From NCBI GenBank assembly GCA_026398895.1, contig JAPLRZ010000044.1:1-64000 (forward strand): a stretch of 64,000 nucleotides of DNA, read 5' to 3'. Of the stretch, positions 1 through 11,300 are shown piece by piece. Source of the stretch: Methylococcales bacterium (lineage in GTDB: Bacteria; Pseudomonadota; Gammaproteobacteria; Methylococcales; Methylomonadaceae). The notes under the pieces were generated by a model, which worked only from the letters and a program-made list of their open reading frames with translations, was not told where the DNA came from and did not search any database. The stretch's first letter is position 1. Each line of letters opens with the position of its first letter. The position numbers and the translations under genes are program-made.

Positions 1-3000
1 ATCTTTTCTAAGCTGCCTGTGCGGCGGTGAACGCTAAATCCACCGTTGACATTTCATCAATTGTTTTCTAAGCTGCCTGTGCGGCGGTGAACACAACGCC
101 GCTCGATAAAGCCAAGCTGACTAATTTCTAAGCTGCCTGTGCGGCGGTGAACGTTAATCGCGTCAGCCATCCCCTTAAACACTTTTTCTAAGCTGCCTGT
201 GCGGCGGTGAACTATGAATTGCTGGATTTCAGTGCATACACCACTTTCTAAGCTGCCTGTGCGGCGGTGAACGACCTATTACGCGCCGCTTCCTCAACTT
301 CCTTTTTCTAAGCTGCCTGTGCGGCGGTGAACATAATACTATCACTATGCACTGGATAATCAACTTTCTAAGCTGCCTGTGCGGCGGTGAACATCGCACG
401 TTCAAGAAATCGGCAATATTTTTTTTTCTAAGCTGCCTGTGCGGCGGTGAACGGTTTCAAAGCATGGGGCTTGGTATGTCTAGCTTTCTAAGCTGCCTGT
501 GCGGCGGTGAACCACCGCCTACACCAACGCCGCGATAAATTCCTTTTCTAAGCTGCCTGTGCGGCGGTGAACCAATCGGCAGGTCAATCAACTTTGCACC
601 AAGTTTTCTAAGCTGCCTGTGCGGCGGTGAACGGGCGTATCAAGCGATTATGAACAGAGCGCATTTTCTAAGCTGCCTGTGCGGCGGTGAACTTCTGGTC
701 ATAAAATCAGTGTGAGCTAAAATATTTCTAAGCTGCCTGTGCGGCGGTGAACAACAAAAAAGCGTGATGTTTCAAGACCAAGGTTTTCTAAGCTGCCTGT
801 GCGGCGGTGAACTCGCAATCTGTGCGGCTGGTGTTTGGGATAAATTTCTAAGCTGCCTGTGCGGCGGTGAACTTGCAAGATAGCGAAATATGGGGCATTG
901 CCAATTTCTAAGCTGCCTGTGCGGCGGTGAACCAGACATAATCTCGTTATTTTGCATAGACAAATTTCTAAGCTGCCTGTGCGGCGGTGAACCATCCAGG
1001 GCAATCTCCGATGCTGTGGCATTCTTTCTAAGCTGCCTGTGCGGCGGTGAACTTAAGCACTTCACCAACTTTTATACTTTCAAATTTCTAAGCTGCCTGT
1101 GCGGCGGTGAACACGTTGATAACACATTGCTTGGCAAAGGTGACTTTCTAAGCTGCCTGTGCGGCGGTGAACACAAAAGTACCAGCAAAGTTACCGCTTG
1201 CGTAATTTCTAAGCTGCCTGTGCGGCGGTGAACATGACTATGACCCAAAACACAAGGCATTAGACTTTCTAAGCTGCCTGTGCGGCGGTGAACCATAAGA
1301 CTGAGAAATAACAGGGCTATCAGTCTTTCTAAGCTGCCTGTGCGGCGGTGAACTCATGACTTTAAAATAGATATGGTGACGTGATTTTCTAAGCTGCCTG
1401 TGCGGCGGTGAACCAAGCGGTACTGGCAACGTAACATGGGCGGCTTTTCTAAGCTGCCTGTGCGGCGGTGAACCCGTAAGCCTTGCCACCATCACCAACA
1501 CTCATTTTCTAAGCTGCCTGTGCGGCGGTGAACCAAAAAACCCGCACATCCTGCTGTAACAGAATTTTCTAAGCTGCCTGTGCGGCGGTGAACGATCAGG
1601 ACATTGCCCTGAATAGCGAACAAAATTTCTAAGCTGCCTGTGCGGCGGTGAACTTTAACTGATGCGTGGGAAAAGACCAAGGAAGTTTCTAAGCTGCCTG
1701 TGCGGCGGTGAACTGTGGAGTCGGTATCCCCGCATAGTTCCATGATTTCTAAGCTGCCTGTGCGGCGGTGAACCCGCACTGGTAACAGTTTGAAGTGTAT
1801 TAATTTTTCTAAGCTGCCTGTGCGGCGGTGAACCTTTTCATCGGCGGGGCTGTCTGTGTTTTGTGTTTCTAAGCTGCCTGTGCGGCGGTGAACTTGAGGA
1901 AGCGGCGCGTAACAGATCAGCACAATTTCTAAGCTGCCTGTGCGGCGGTGAACGTACAGCTTGGCTGTGAAGCCAAACTTAAACATTTCTAAGCTGCCTG
2001 TGCGGCGGTGAACAAGAGCCTATTGAATTTAACTTGTCATTGGACTTTCTAAGCTGCCTGTGCGGCGGTGAACCTGATTGTGGAATATTTATCGTTTTAG
2101 CTATTTTTCTAAGCTGCCTGTGCGGCGGTGAACTTATACGGCGATGACGCGCCTGAATACGGCACTTTCTAAGCTGCCTGTGCGGCGGTGAACTTGGTCA
2201 ACTTCTGCCCATTGCGAAAACTCAATTTCTAAGCTGCCTGTGCGGCGGTGAACAGTCATCACGATTTAACGATTCTTCGGTAAATTTTCTAAGCTGCCTG
2301 TGCGGCGGTGAACTTGGGGGCTAAAAGTCCCTTGCTGACCGATGATTTCTAAGCTGCCTGTGCGGCGGTGAACTAAGCTGTTGAGTCGTTAAAACCGCTT
2401 GCTCATTTCTAAGCTGCCTGTGCGGCGGTGAACCTTTTTAGCGTACGAATTAGGTGTGCAAGGCGTTTCTAAGCTGCCTGTGCGGCGGTGAACGTATTGC
2501 TGTTAGGGTCATAAATACCCTCGGTTTTCTAAGCTGCCTGTGCGGCGGTGAACAGTTAGTCGAGTTGTTAGAATCTATAGTTCATTTTCTAAGCTGCCTG
2601 TGCGGCGGTGAACATGCAGGCGTTATTTTAACAAGTCACATTGATTTTCTAAGCTGCCTGTGCGGCGGTGAACTCTGCAAGGCGATCCGACTAGCACTGA
2701 TTATGTTTCTAAGCTGCCTGTGCGGCGGTGAACCACATTGTCCCGCGCCTGCTGTTGCCCACGTTTTTCTAAGCTGCCTGTGCGGCGGTGAACTTATTGC
2801 CTTTGGTGCAACTGCCCCGTCTATCTTTCTAAGCTGCCTGTGCGGCGGTGAACTTAGCAGTTAAAACAGTTAGTTTCAAGTTTTTTTTCTAAGCTGCCTG
2901 TGCGGCGGTGAACGGGGCAGTCTGAACAATGCAATACACATTAATTTTCTAAGCTGCCTGTGCGGCGGTGAACCGTGTTGCGCTTCATCAAAAATTATCG

Positions 3001-3753
3001 GTACATTTCTAAGCTGCCTGTGCGGCGGTGAACATTTTAATCAACAACACTCTAGCTAAGAACTTTTTCTAAGCTGCCTGTGCGGCGGTGAACAGCAACG
3101 GGAAAAAGTCGCTGCGTTGATGAATTTTCTAAGCTGCCTGTGCGGCGGTGAACTCTTAAACACCGCTTTGATGTTGTCGGGCATCTTTCTAAGCTGCCTG
3201 TGCGGCGGTGAACGCTCTATACGGTGCATTCTTTCATTACCGTTTTTTCTAAGCTGCCTGTGCGGCGGTGAACGGCAACGTGATGAGCGGCAACGGGGGC
3301 GGATATTTCTAAGCTGCCTGTGCGGCGGTGAACAGTGGGCAGGTCGTGATGACCGCACCCCGCATTTTCTAAGCTGCCTGTGCGGCGGTGAACTGTAAGA
3401 CTGTTTATGGTGCTATCAAACAGTGTTTCTAAGCTGCCTGTGCGGCGGTGAACAGACTGTTTTTATGACGGTTTTGCGTTGGGCATTTCTAAGCTGCCTG
3501 TGCGGCGGTGAACGCTAGTAAAGCACAAAATGAATGTATTCACATTTTCTAAGCTGCCTGTGCGGCGGTGAACAACTAAAGCCGCAGCTTTAGCTGTTTT
3601 GTCATTTTCTAAGCTGCCTGTGCGGCGGTGAACGTTGCCTGATTGACTTTGTAAGTTCAGTTGTTTTTCTAAGCTGCCTGTGCGGCGGTGAACGTACTGC
3701 CACGTCAGAACCTGTCACCATTGGTTTTCTAAGCTGCCTGTGCGGCGGTGAAC
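1..3753 (-). CRISPR. Type I-F CRISPR array, leader-proximal part (63 repeats in window)
   Basis: The 28-bp repeat begins TTTCTAAGCTGCC and ends GGCGGTGAAC on the + strand. On the minus strand it reads GTTCACCGCCG...TTAGAAA, the classic type I-F (Csy) repeat. It recurs at 5, 65, ... 1145 (20 copies) and 1206, 1266, ... 3726 (43 copies). All copies look identical, so there is no sign of a degenerate terminal repeat. The 62 complete spacers are 32 bp, except 1173-1205, which is 33 bp and shifts the 60-bp register by one. The array continues past base 1, so its distal end is not seen. The cas operon and an AT-rich leader lie on the right, so transcription runs leftwards and the newest spacer is 3694-3725. 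The repeat's inner palindrome (CTGCC...GGCGG type) forms the hairpin that Cas6f cuts. Confidence 0.99.
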
Positions 3754-3884
3754 TGTGCGCTTAATCAAAAAAAATTAAGCGCAACAATAGGTTAAGCTAT
3801 TTTTACTGTTTTTACCAATGAAAAAACAGCCTAATATAACACATTGATTTTATTGTGTTTTTTTAAAGAGCAAAAAACATTGGT
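3754..3884 (-). promoter_or_regulatory. CRISPR leader with IHF consensus site
   Basis: This AT-rich, gene-free stretch lies between the first repeat and the end of cas6f, where an I-F leader should be. On the minus strand, 3837-3849 reads AATCAATGTGTTA, an exact match to the IHF consensus WATCAANNNNTTR, centred about 90 bp upstream of the first repeat. IHF bending of the leader is known to be needed for I-F and I-E spacer acquisition. A TATATT hexamer on the minus strand (3833-3838) could be the -10 of the array promoter, but no good -35 accompanies it. That promoter call is weak; the IHF match is seen directly. Confidence 0.75.
3756..3783. repeat. Inverted repeat at the leader-repeat junction
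   Basis: TGCGCTTAA (3756-3764) and TTAAGCGCA (3775-3783) are perfect 9-bp arms around a 10-nt loop that contains eight A residues. The structure begins two bases from the first CRISPR repeat. Its position suggests a leader-anchoring or Cas1-Cas2/3 docking element, but that role is inferred from position only. Confidence 0.6.
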
Positions 3885-3919
3885 CAAAAATAACAAGAAC
3901 CTTGGTAAAACAAGGGTTC
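3885..3919 (-). terminator. Candidate terminator of the cas operon
   Basis: On the minus strand, a hairpin with GAAC-CCTTG and CAAGG-TTC arms (one bulged C, TTTTAC loop) starts inside the cas6f stop codon and is followed by TTGTTATTTTTG. This is a plausible intrinsic terminator separating the cas transcript from the leader. The U-tract is interrupted, so efficiency is uncertain. Confidence 0.45.
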
Positions 3920-4532
3920 AAAAAATCGGTACGGTGCTGTATTTACTCAAACCATAGCAGCTAAAACTTTTCTCGCTTGTCTCCGCTTGTTCAAGATGAC
4001 CTATGAATAAAGGGAAACGCTCACCAGAACTGCTACTTTTGACGTAAATAAAGGGCGCGTCGGTCAATTCTTCTTCACGCGAGGCAAAATGTTTCATGGC
4101 TTCATCAATGCTGATATTGAGTCGCCGACTTCTGCGATTACTCAACTGTTCGTTGTTATTTTGCGTTTGAATCCGAAAATAACAGCCGTACTTTTTCACT
4201 GTGTCAGGCACAGCTCGAATGCGGGTTAAATGCACATAATCACTAAGCGAATCAAACCAACGCTGCGCGTTAAATTGTTCTAGCTGTTGTTGTGTGGGCG
4301 CAAACACGCGTAATTGATGCCCTAGGTGATGCCTTTTTACGTTTTGACTGGGAAAAGAAATGCCTATTTTTGATACTTTAATCAGTTTTTTATTGCCTGA
4401 ATTATCAACAACTTCCTTTTTAATTGCTTGTTCAACCAATGCTAAATGCAGTTGTTGATAGACTTTTTCCCATAGGAAAAAAAGCGGTATCTCCTCATTC
4501 GGCAGTAAAGTCATTTCAAGATAGTATTTCAT
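3918..4532 (-). CDS. cas6f: Cas6f/Csy4 pre-crRNA endoribonuclease
   Basis: This 204-residue protein cuts the pre-crRNA within each repeat and stays bound to the 3' hairpin of the crRNA in the Csy complex. The sequence aligns by eye with Pseudomonas aeruginosa Csy4. QLHLALVE places a histidine at residue 29, the position of the known catalytic His29. The arginine-rich RNA-binding helix is present (SNRRSRRLNISIDEA, about residues 131-145), and the C-terminal block CYGLSK...VPIF is typical. Its start overlaps the csy3 stop as ATGA (4529-4532), indicating translational coupling. It is the last gene of the operon and the nearest to the array. Confidence 0.97.
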   Translation of the reverse strand: MKYYLEMTLLPNEEIPLFFLWEKVYQQLHLALVEQAIKKEVVDNSGNKKLIKVSKIGISFPSQNVKRHHLGHQLRVFAPTQQQLEQFNAQRWFDSLSDYVHLTRIRAVPDTVKKYGCYFRIQTQNNNEQLSNRRSRRLNISIDEAMKHFASREEELTDAPFIYVKSSSSGERFPLFIGHLEQAETSEKSFSCYGLSKYSTVPIF

Positions 4533-5635
4533 GAAGACTTCCCGCCAAATACACCTCCGCGTATCAGATTTCCTAGTACATAGTTTTTACTCTCATCGGT
4601 TAACTGGTCATTTCTATCATTGACCCAATGAAGCATCAAGCTATATAAATCTTCATCTTTATGTCGGAAAGCGCAACCACGTTGAGTGACAGAGCCGTAG
4701 GGTTCGATAGCGATAGGGAGTTTATCCTGTACATCTATTTGAACGGTGTCTGTAGCATCCTTGCCTTTGTCATTAATGGTCTTGATTAATACTTCAGTAT
4801 CATACCAATCATCAATCGTGCGTAGGGCATTACCAATTTTTACATTGTGCATTGCAGCACACTCATTTAATTTAAACAGTTTTTTTCCCTTCTCGTTCAT
4901 GTTCATTTCTTCTGACGGGAAAATATGTTGACCATTGCCTAGTTTTACATAAGCATCCACTTTAAAAAAAACAAAGTCTTGTTCGCTGTGATTAAGCCCT
5001 GTTAGAAAATGACTGACCAGTGTTTGTAAGTTTTCATTGGTACTGTTTTCATCAAAATTTTTTAATGAATATTTATAGGGTTTAAATTCCAATGGTGTTT
5101 TTTCTTCATTAATGAAAACATGAACGGTTATATCGCCTGCACATACTCGGTTACGCCATAAAAAGCGACCGTTGGCAATATTGTAAGCATAGCGATAGGC
5201 TAAGGTTTTTAATCCCTCTCCATTATTGCCTTTAAATTGATTAACACATTCTTTAATCTTTTTTTCAAAGTCTGGTTTATTACAAGCAAATGGAATACCT
5301 AAACCACCAATAACCCTTAAAGTGAAACTGACTTTTAGGGTATCTTTGTCTTGAGGTAATACAGCATCATCATTACCAGAAGATACTGGGTTTGGCTCTG
5401 TTTTTTTAGCATCGTCTATTCCATGCGCACTTTGGGTTGAACGATTAAATCGTGGTGTTATTTTGATGGGATTCCAAAGTGGAGCTTTTTTTTCTTTTTC
5501 ATCTTTTGGACGTGTTTCTTCTCCAAAATGAACAGGAATATCAGACCAGTTACCTGAATACATTAACGCATCAGATGTTTCTAGTTTACGTTCAAATGAA
5601 AGTAAGCTGGGTAATTCTATAGTGTTTTTAGCCAT
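4529..5635 (-). CDS. csy3: Csy3/Cas7f CRISPR backbone protein
   Basis: This 368-residue Cas7-type protein forms the six-subunit backbone that coats the crRNA spacer in the I-F Csy (Cascade) complex. The N-terminus (IELPSLLSFERKLETSDALMYS) and the central and C-terminal blocks (NGRFLWRNRVCAG, PIAIEPYGSVTQRGCAFR) are characteristic Csy3 motifs. It is somewhat longer than the P. aeruginosa protein (about 342 residues). AAGGA lies 9 nt before the ATG. It sits 29 nt after csy2 and overlaps cas6f by 4 nt. Confidence 0.96.
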   Translation of the reverse strand: MAKNTIELPSLLSFERKLETSDALMYSGNWSDIPVHFGEETRPKDEKEKKAPLWNPIKITPRFNRSTQSAHGIDDAKKTEPNPVSSGNDDAVLPQDKDTLKVSFTLRVIGGLGIPFACNKPDFEKKIKECVNQFKGNNGEGLKTLAYRYAYNIANGRFLWRNRVCAGDITVHVFINEEKTPLEFKPYKYSLKNFDENSTNENLQTLVSHFLTGLNHSEQDFVFFKVDAYVKLGNGQHIFPSEEMNMNEKGKKLFKLNECAAMHNVKIGNALRTIDDWYDTEVLIKTINDKGKDATDTVQIDVQDKLPIAIEPYGSVTQRGCAFRHKDEDLYSLMLHWVNDRNDQLTDESKNYVLGNLIRGGVFGGKSS

Positions 5636-5664
5636 TGTTGATTCCTTGTGTTTAAATAGTGATA

Positions 5665-6846
5665 TTAGTATGAATAAGTATTATTGTCTTGAGGTTGTTG
5701 AATATAAGCTCCTTGTTTGCATAGATACCAGTTTTTTTCATAATGATAATGCCAAATGCAATTAGATATTTCTTCAATATCTTTTAAGCGATGCACACTT
5801 TGCCATTTACCAATACTATGAACAGATTCAACAAAAGTAACTTTAGTTACATCGTCATCTGTTTCTTTTGCCCTGATGTTTTCTACTTCGCATTTTTCAT
5901 ATTCATCTGAAATAGCTTTATAACCCACCATAATAGGTACTAAATAGCCATTTTTTGGTTTTTCAATATATTCCCAATCTGCATTGGTTTTTTCATCGGG
6001 AGAACAATAATTTTGCCATTGAGTTAATAATGCGGCATTGGTTTTATTGTTTTCTAATTGATTAAAATAATCGCTTAATTCTGTTGGAGTAATACCCACT
6101 TGATAAGGTGTTTCTAAATGTTCTTGCCATGTCTTTATTAAGTGGCTATATTGATTTTCAGTCGGATTACTTTTATTCAATTTTTTAAAATGTTTGCTGA
6201 TTAAATCCGATGTTGGACGTGCTTTTTGTTTGAGAGCAATAAAATCTAACCATACGTCTAGTAATTCTACATTTTCATTGTCTTTAGATAATGCTTGATA
6301 GTGTTCTTCCAGATAACTAGAGCTGTCTCTTAATATGAATCCTGGTATTAATTTGCCTTTAATTATTCTGAGTGCCTTGTCATCCAATATATCAATACTG
6401 TGAATATCAAGAATCGTTCCACCAGCCAATCTTTGTAAAAAACAGGATTTTTTAAGCCACATATTAAAATCTTCACTCGAATTACCACCAATATGCCCTT
6501 TATATTCTATGAGTAAAGAAACCGTCATATTCATTTTACCTTCTTCAATCACAGGCGGAGTATTTACTTTATTTTTTGATTCTTCACCATGTTGATAAGC
6601 TGGATTTCTGCTTTGGGTAAATTCATATTCACCATAGTTACTATAAGTATGCACATGATGTTCATGCGCAATGACAGCACAACCCGATAAATAAATATCG
6701 TTAAAATCATCAGTATTGGCTAATTTACGCGATAGATTGTGAGTAAAACCTAGAAAATGAGTAATAGCAGGAAACCCCCAAGTAAAGCCAGCAATTGCAT
6801 TGGCATTTTGTACTTTTATGCGGTTAATCAGAATGTATTGATTCAT
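5665..6846 (-). CDS. csy2: Csy2/Cas5f CRISPR complex subunit
   Basis: This 393-residue Cas5f-type subunit pairs with Csy1 to form the tail that holds the 5' handle of the crRNA. The N-terminus YILINRIKVQNANAIAG followed by TWGFPAITHFLGFTHNL is the family signature, and GGTILDIHSI is another conserved block. It is longer than the P. aeruginosa homologue (about 327 residues), with extra sequence in the middle and C-terminal third. The start overlaps the csy1 stop as ATGA (6843-6846). Confidence 0.93.
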   Translation of the reverse strand: MNQYILINRIKVQNANAIAGFTWGFPAITHFLGFTHNLSRKLANTDDFNDIYLSGCAVIAHEHHVHTYSNYGEYEFTQSRNPAYQHGEESKNKVNTPPVIEEGKMNMTVSLLIEYKGHIGGNSSEDFNMWLKKSCFLQRLAGGTILDIHSIDILDDKALRIIKGKLIPGFILRDSSSYLEEHYQALSKDNENVELLDVWLDFIALKQKARPTSDLISKHFKKLNKSNPTENQYSHLIKTWQEHLETPYQVGITPTELSDYFNQLENNKTNAALLTQWQNYCSPDEKTNADWEYIEKPKNGYLVPIMVGYKAISDEYEKCEVENIRAKETDDDVTKVTFVESVHSIGKWQSVHRLKDIEEISNCIWHYHYEKNWYLCKQGAYIQQPQDNNTYSY

Positions 6847-8369
6847 GCTGTTTCCTTTTGAATGTTGTATTGCATTTGGGCATCAATGGTTTCGCAATCT
6901 TCTCGAAGTGGATTTTCAAATAATGTTATCCACATACGAGTATGTTCAGCTTGTGGTGTAAATTGTTTTTCTTTACCCGCTAATTTGTTGTTTAACCAAC
7001 TGGCAAAATCTTTGCAAACTATGCCTTGCCAATCGTTAGCTTTACGTTGGTTTTGAAAGTTTTCTTCATCTCGGAATGGATCAAGAAAATACTGATGTGC
7101 TGGTTTTAATTTGATGTCTTCGTTAGCTGACCAACCCGATGGTAGTTTTTGAATACTATTTGCATAAAATAAAACTTCATCAATAATGCTGTTGACCCAG
7201 CGTTCTAAGTGAGCATATCGTTTAGGGTCTTTAATACTCAAATCAATACGTTCAAAACGAAGTAAGAAATCACGCAAATAATCAATATCTTCCTTAATGT
7301 CACTATTAGAAAAGTTGTCAAATAATGACTTTTTATAAACAGGTGGTTTTAATTGAGTTTTCCAAGTGGGGGGCTGAGTCGAAAATAAAAATAGCTTTCC
7401 GCCTCTTTTACCATTTAGCTGTGAAGCATTAATATGATTACTCTTGGTAACACTTAATTTAGCTTTTTTAATAAAGGCAACGGTAGTTATTTCAGAATAT
7501 TTGTTTTTTTCTTTTAAGCTCTTATACTTTTTTTGTTCGTCATCAGATATTTTTTCAAAAACCGCTTGAGCCAAAGATGAAGATTTAAGATGACAAAGCA
7601 AATGATATGAAGTCGGTTCAAGTGTAAATGTATTTTCTACTGGATAATAAATTTGTTTTGCCAGACTATGACTGCTTTTTTCTTTAGAAGATAGAGCTTG
7701 ATTAAAACCAGTATTCCACTGAGTAAGTTGCTCATTGTTTTCAGAAAAACTATCGAGAATTACGTTGTTTGTATCCGCAAATTTTGAGGCTAATTTTTCG
7801 CCGTTGAATTCGAGTTCAAGAAATTGAAATATAGGTGCATATTGAGCACCACTCACCGCACCATCAACTACTTTTTCTTTTAAGAATGACGTTGTTAAAT
7901 AACTATATTTTATATCGTCTATTTTATCATATAAAGAAGGGCTAGTAATACTAGAGTGTGTTAGTTTAATTACATGAGTTGCTAAACTAACACTGGACGC
8001 TTTTTTTGAGCTATTTTCCAACCATAGATTAGGATTAAATTTTTCGTTTATTTTTTTTATTTCTAAACGATAGTTGCTTATTAACTTTTTGAAATCAATA
8101 TTTTCAGGTTTGTTTTTTAGTCTTAATATTTTCAAAGACTTCTCTCTTTGGAACGCAATATCTGTTTGTTCTTTTGTTTTTTGGTTTTTTTTGGTATCAA
8201 AAAAAGACTCTAATTCTGAATCATCAAAATAATCTATTTTCGCATACTGTTCAGCTATCTTTTTGATTTCTGCTTTCAAATATGTAATTCCCTCTACTTC
8301 TTTTTTTTGTTCAAAGAAGTTTTTAATTACATCTTCCCATGATTCAAATTTTCTAATATTGATTGTCAT
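6843..8369 (-). CDS. csy1: Csy1/Cas8f large subunit of the I-F complex
   Basis: This 508-residue protein is the Cas8f-like large subunit, which in the family recognises the GG PAM and recruits Cas2/3. It is assigned from its place in the operon between cas2-3 and csy2 and from Csy1-like blocks: THVIKLTHSSITSPSLYD with SVSLATH, and KLFLFSTQPPTWKTQLKPP near the middle. It is lysine-rich and longer than the P. aeruginosa protein (about 434 residues), mainly at the N-terminus. It overlaps cas2-3 by 17 nt and csy2 by 4 nt, so all four genes are tightly coupled. Csy1 is the most diverged subunit in this family, hence slightly lower confidence. Confidence 0.92.
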   Translation of the reverse strand: MTINIRKFESWEDVIKNFFEQKKEVEGITYLKAEIKKIAEQYAKIDYFDDSELESFFDTKKNQKTKEQTDIAFQREKSLKILRLKNKPENIDFKKLISNYRLEIKKINEKFNPNLWLENSSKKASSVSLATHVIKLTHSSITSPSLYDKIDDIKYSYLTTSFLKEKVVDGAVSGAQYAPIFQFLELEFNGEKLASKFADTNNVILDSFSENNEQLTQWNTGFNQALSSKEKSSHSLAKQIYYPVENTFTLEPTSYHLLCHLKSSSLAQAVFEKISDDEQKKYKSLKEKNKYSEITTVAFIKKAKLSVTKSNHINASQLNGKRGGKLFLFSTQPPTWKTQLKPPVYKKSLFDNFSNSDIKEDIDYLRDFLLRFERIDLSIKDPKRYAHLERWVNSIIDEVLFYANSIQKLPSGWSANEDIKLKPAHQYFLDPFRDEENFQNQRKANDWQGIVCKDFASWLNNKLAGKEKQFTPQAEHTRMWITLFENPLREDCETIDAQMQYNIQKETA

Positions 8370-11300
8370 CTTTATTTCCTATTTCTTGGTATAGTCCCAA
8401 ATTTTCATGGTAGTTGTATTGTTCAATTTTATTGTCGTCATATTCAACTAATCGCACTTCACCAAAACGATGACTAATTGTTAATAAATCATCATGAAAG
8501 TCTTTTGCTAATGCTGAATAAATTTTTTCAGCATTCAAATTAAACCAGAAAAAACTATTTTTACCTAATTCAATTTCTATATTATTATTGATTGTTATAC
8601 CGACTAATTCACCAAACTTAGGTGGTGAAACATTTTCATTTTTCCATTGCCAATAAGTGTTTGAATTTTCATCTTTCAGACAAAGATAATAGGCTTCATC
8701 TTTTTTAGATTGTCTAAAGCGTTGTTGTCTTTGCACTTCTCCGCACCAGTGAGGATGATTTTTCCACCATATCTTTGCACCATCATTATTGGAAAATAGT
8801 TTAAAGTTAAGTGCCTCGTGTTCTAATTCAACTAAATTTGAATAGGTGCGCTCAGTATTTTTTTTAGGTTCAATGATTCTTTGAATTGAATTAATTTCTT
8901 CATATTGTTCTTTATTTAAAATTTCATTCAAATCGTATGAAGCAATGGGTTTTAATTGTCTTGATTCAAAACCTGGTTTTTCAAAGCAAGGTTTTTTATT
9001 TTTAAGTGCTTTATAATTTTTATTTAATAACAGAATATTTGGTGTTTCAGGTATATCTTTACGATGCCTTAGCACTCGACCTGCTAATTGAATAATAGAG
9101 CGCATGGAGCTAGGCTCAACAATTGCCCAATCATAATCATGATCTCTACCGACTTCTGCTACGGGCGATGCAATAATAACAAATATATGATTATTTTGTG
9201 GATATTTTTGTAGTTTTTCTGCTATCTCGTTATGTTGCCAAATATCGTTTATATTTTTTCGATTAAGAATTTTGTCTAATTTATTTTCTAAATAGGAACG
9301 TACTGCTAGTGGATAACGACTGTGATAAACGCAATAATGAATACAAGTATCTTCGGGCGCATCAAGTTTTAATAATGTTTTAGCTACTGTAACTAAAGGA
9401 TTAATATTTGCCATACGAACTAAACCAACAGAAATGTTTTTATTATTCTGTGTTTGGTAATGCTCTTTATGTAATTTTTCTATATGCGTATGTATCACTT
9501 TCGCTATATTGAAAATAACGGTTTCGCCTTTGTGTTGTTCAATATTGATTACGATGGCTTTTCGTTGGGGTTTGCTGTGTGTATTAATCGACTTTATACG
9601 ACTTTGAATAAACTTTTCGTGTGATGCTTTGAAAGTATTAAAATCTTTATGCTGTTCAGGCTGATGATTTTTATCAAATTCATCAAACCAAGCACAGGCA
9701 ATTTCTCCATTCCAATTATTAATATTGGCTTTAGCATATTCTGCCCAGCCCTGTTGATAAGCCTGAAAAAGAGCATAAACTAAAGCAGGTGGCATGGTGG
9801 CAGTGGATAATAAAACACGGCTTCCTGATAATCCCGTCCAATGCACTAATCGACACAATGCAGGTAAATCTTCAAGACCAAAATCATCGGGTTCATCCAA
9901 TATTAAATCTGACGTTAATAAGCGCAACATAGCTGGAATATGTTTACCGCCTTTGGTGGCTTCTGTTGCGGGCATGAGATGGTCAATAGTACACACTAAA
10001 ACGGGCGCGTGTATCAGTTTATTTAGTTGAATATTATTTTTAGTCCAACTGCTAAGGCTGTGTTCATAAGTATCTGCTGCGTAATCCACATACAAATCAG
10101 CATCTAAAAATTCTTCTTGTGATGCACTGCCTGTTTCTGTTTGTTCAGGTTGAATTGAAAATTGATTTTTTTGTTCAAATAATTGTTTAACAGCATCGCC
10201 ACCTACCGCAATCGCGAGGTCTTTGTTGCTCAGTTTCAATTCATTTCTGTAGGCTAACCCTGTTTGTAAAGTTAATGTTCTTAAACCTAATGCAACACTA
10301 AACCTAATTCTTCCTGCTGCACTGCCTAGTGCGTACATTATTTTTGCATTAGCCAGTGTTTTTCCCTTACCTGTAGAAGCCATGTTGATGCCAAAAAATC
10401 CGTGTTCAAGCGTTGTTTTTCCTATTTCTTTGGCGAGTTTTTTTGCATCATCTTGCCAACCAAAATCATCTTTATATTCTTTTTTTACATTGCCAGTTAG
10501 AGCTGAGTTTCCCTTAAGCGGTTTTAAACTTGCATTGAGTTTAGGTAAGGCTTTAGCGATTTTTTGGGCATGATGGGCAACACCGATAAGATGTTCATCA
10601 AGCTTTTGCTTAAACTGTCCTGCTTTTGCATGGCTTCTACCATAGGTATTTGCATAAACTTCATAATTTGGGTTGCGCCATTCCTCAGTTACCTCATCTA
10701 ATGAAGAGTAATAATGGTCAGCCAAAATCAAACAAAGCCGAGAGAAATGTGTTGTAAAAAGTTGATTATTTAGCCAATCAGTATCCTGTTGTTTCAAAAC
10801 CAGTGGTAATTTTGCTTTTGCTTCTGAGGATAACAAGCAAGCTTTTGAACGCCATTGCATACTTGCCACAGGCAATGATTTAAACTCCCAATTCTTTTCT
10901 ATCAGGGCTTTTTGATCTTGATCTTTGCAGTTATGGGAATTCCAAATGGCATTAAATTCATTTTTTGTAATCCATTTATCTACATATTCTAAAGTTAAAG
11001 CAGGTTTCGGCGGCTTATTTTCAAACTCTTTCCAATCTGGAAATAAAGGCAATTTATGATGTGAAAGAATTAACCAAGCAATCAATTTGGCAAATGGTGG
11101 TAACTTTTCAAGAGGATGATTGTTTTTAACCTCTCCATCTAAGCCATCTTTAAAATAGTTAGAAAACTCATTACTCTCAATCTGACTTAAAGCAATCAAC
11201 CACTGTTCATCATTTTTATCATCACCTACAAATGCTTGAAATAGTCGAAGTGATACCCATTCATGGCGGTAAGGTTCGTATCTTAAACCATGATAATTTG

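Noticed and set aside
347-3398. Open frames of 60-165 codons with repeated FLSCLCGGE or VHRRTGSLE peptides
   Set aside because: They are translations of the CRISPR repeats and spacers in several frames on both strands, with no ribosome sites; not genes.
3756-3783. IHF site in the AATCAAAAAAAATTA stretch next to the first repeat
   Set aside because: The spacing between AATCAA and TTA is six bases rather than four, so it does not fit the consensus. The exact match lies at 3837-3849.
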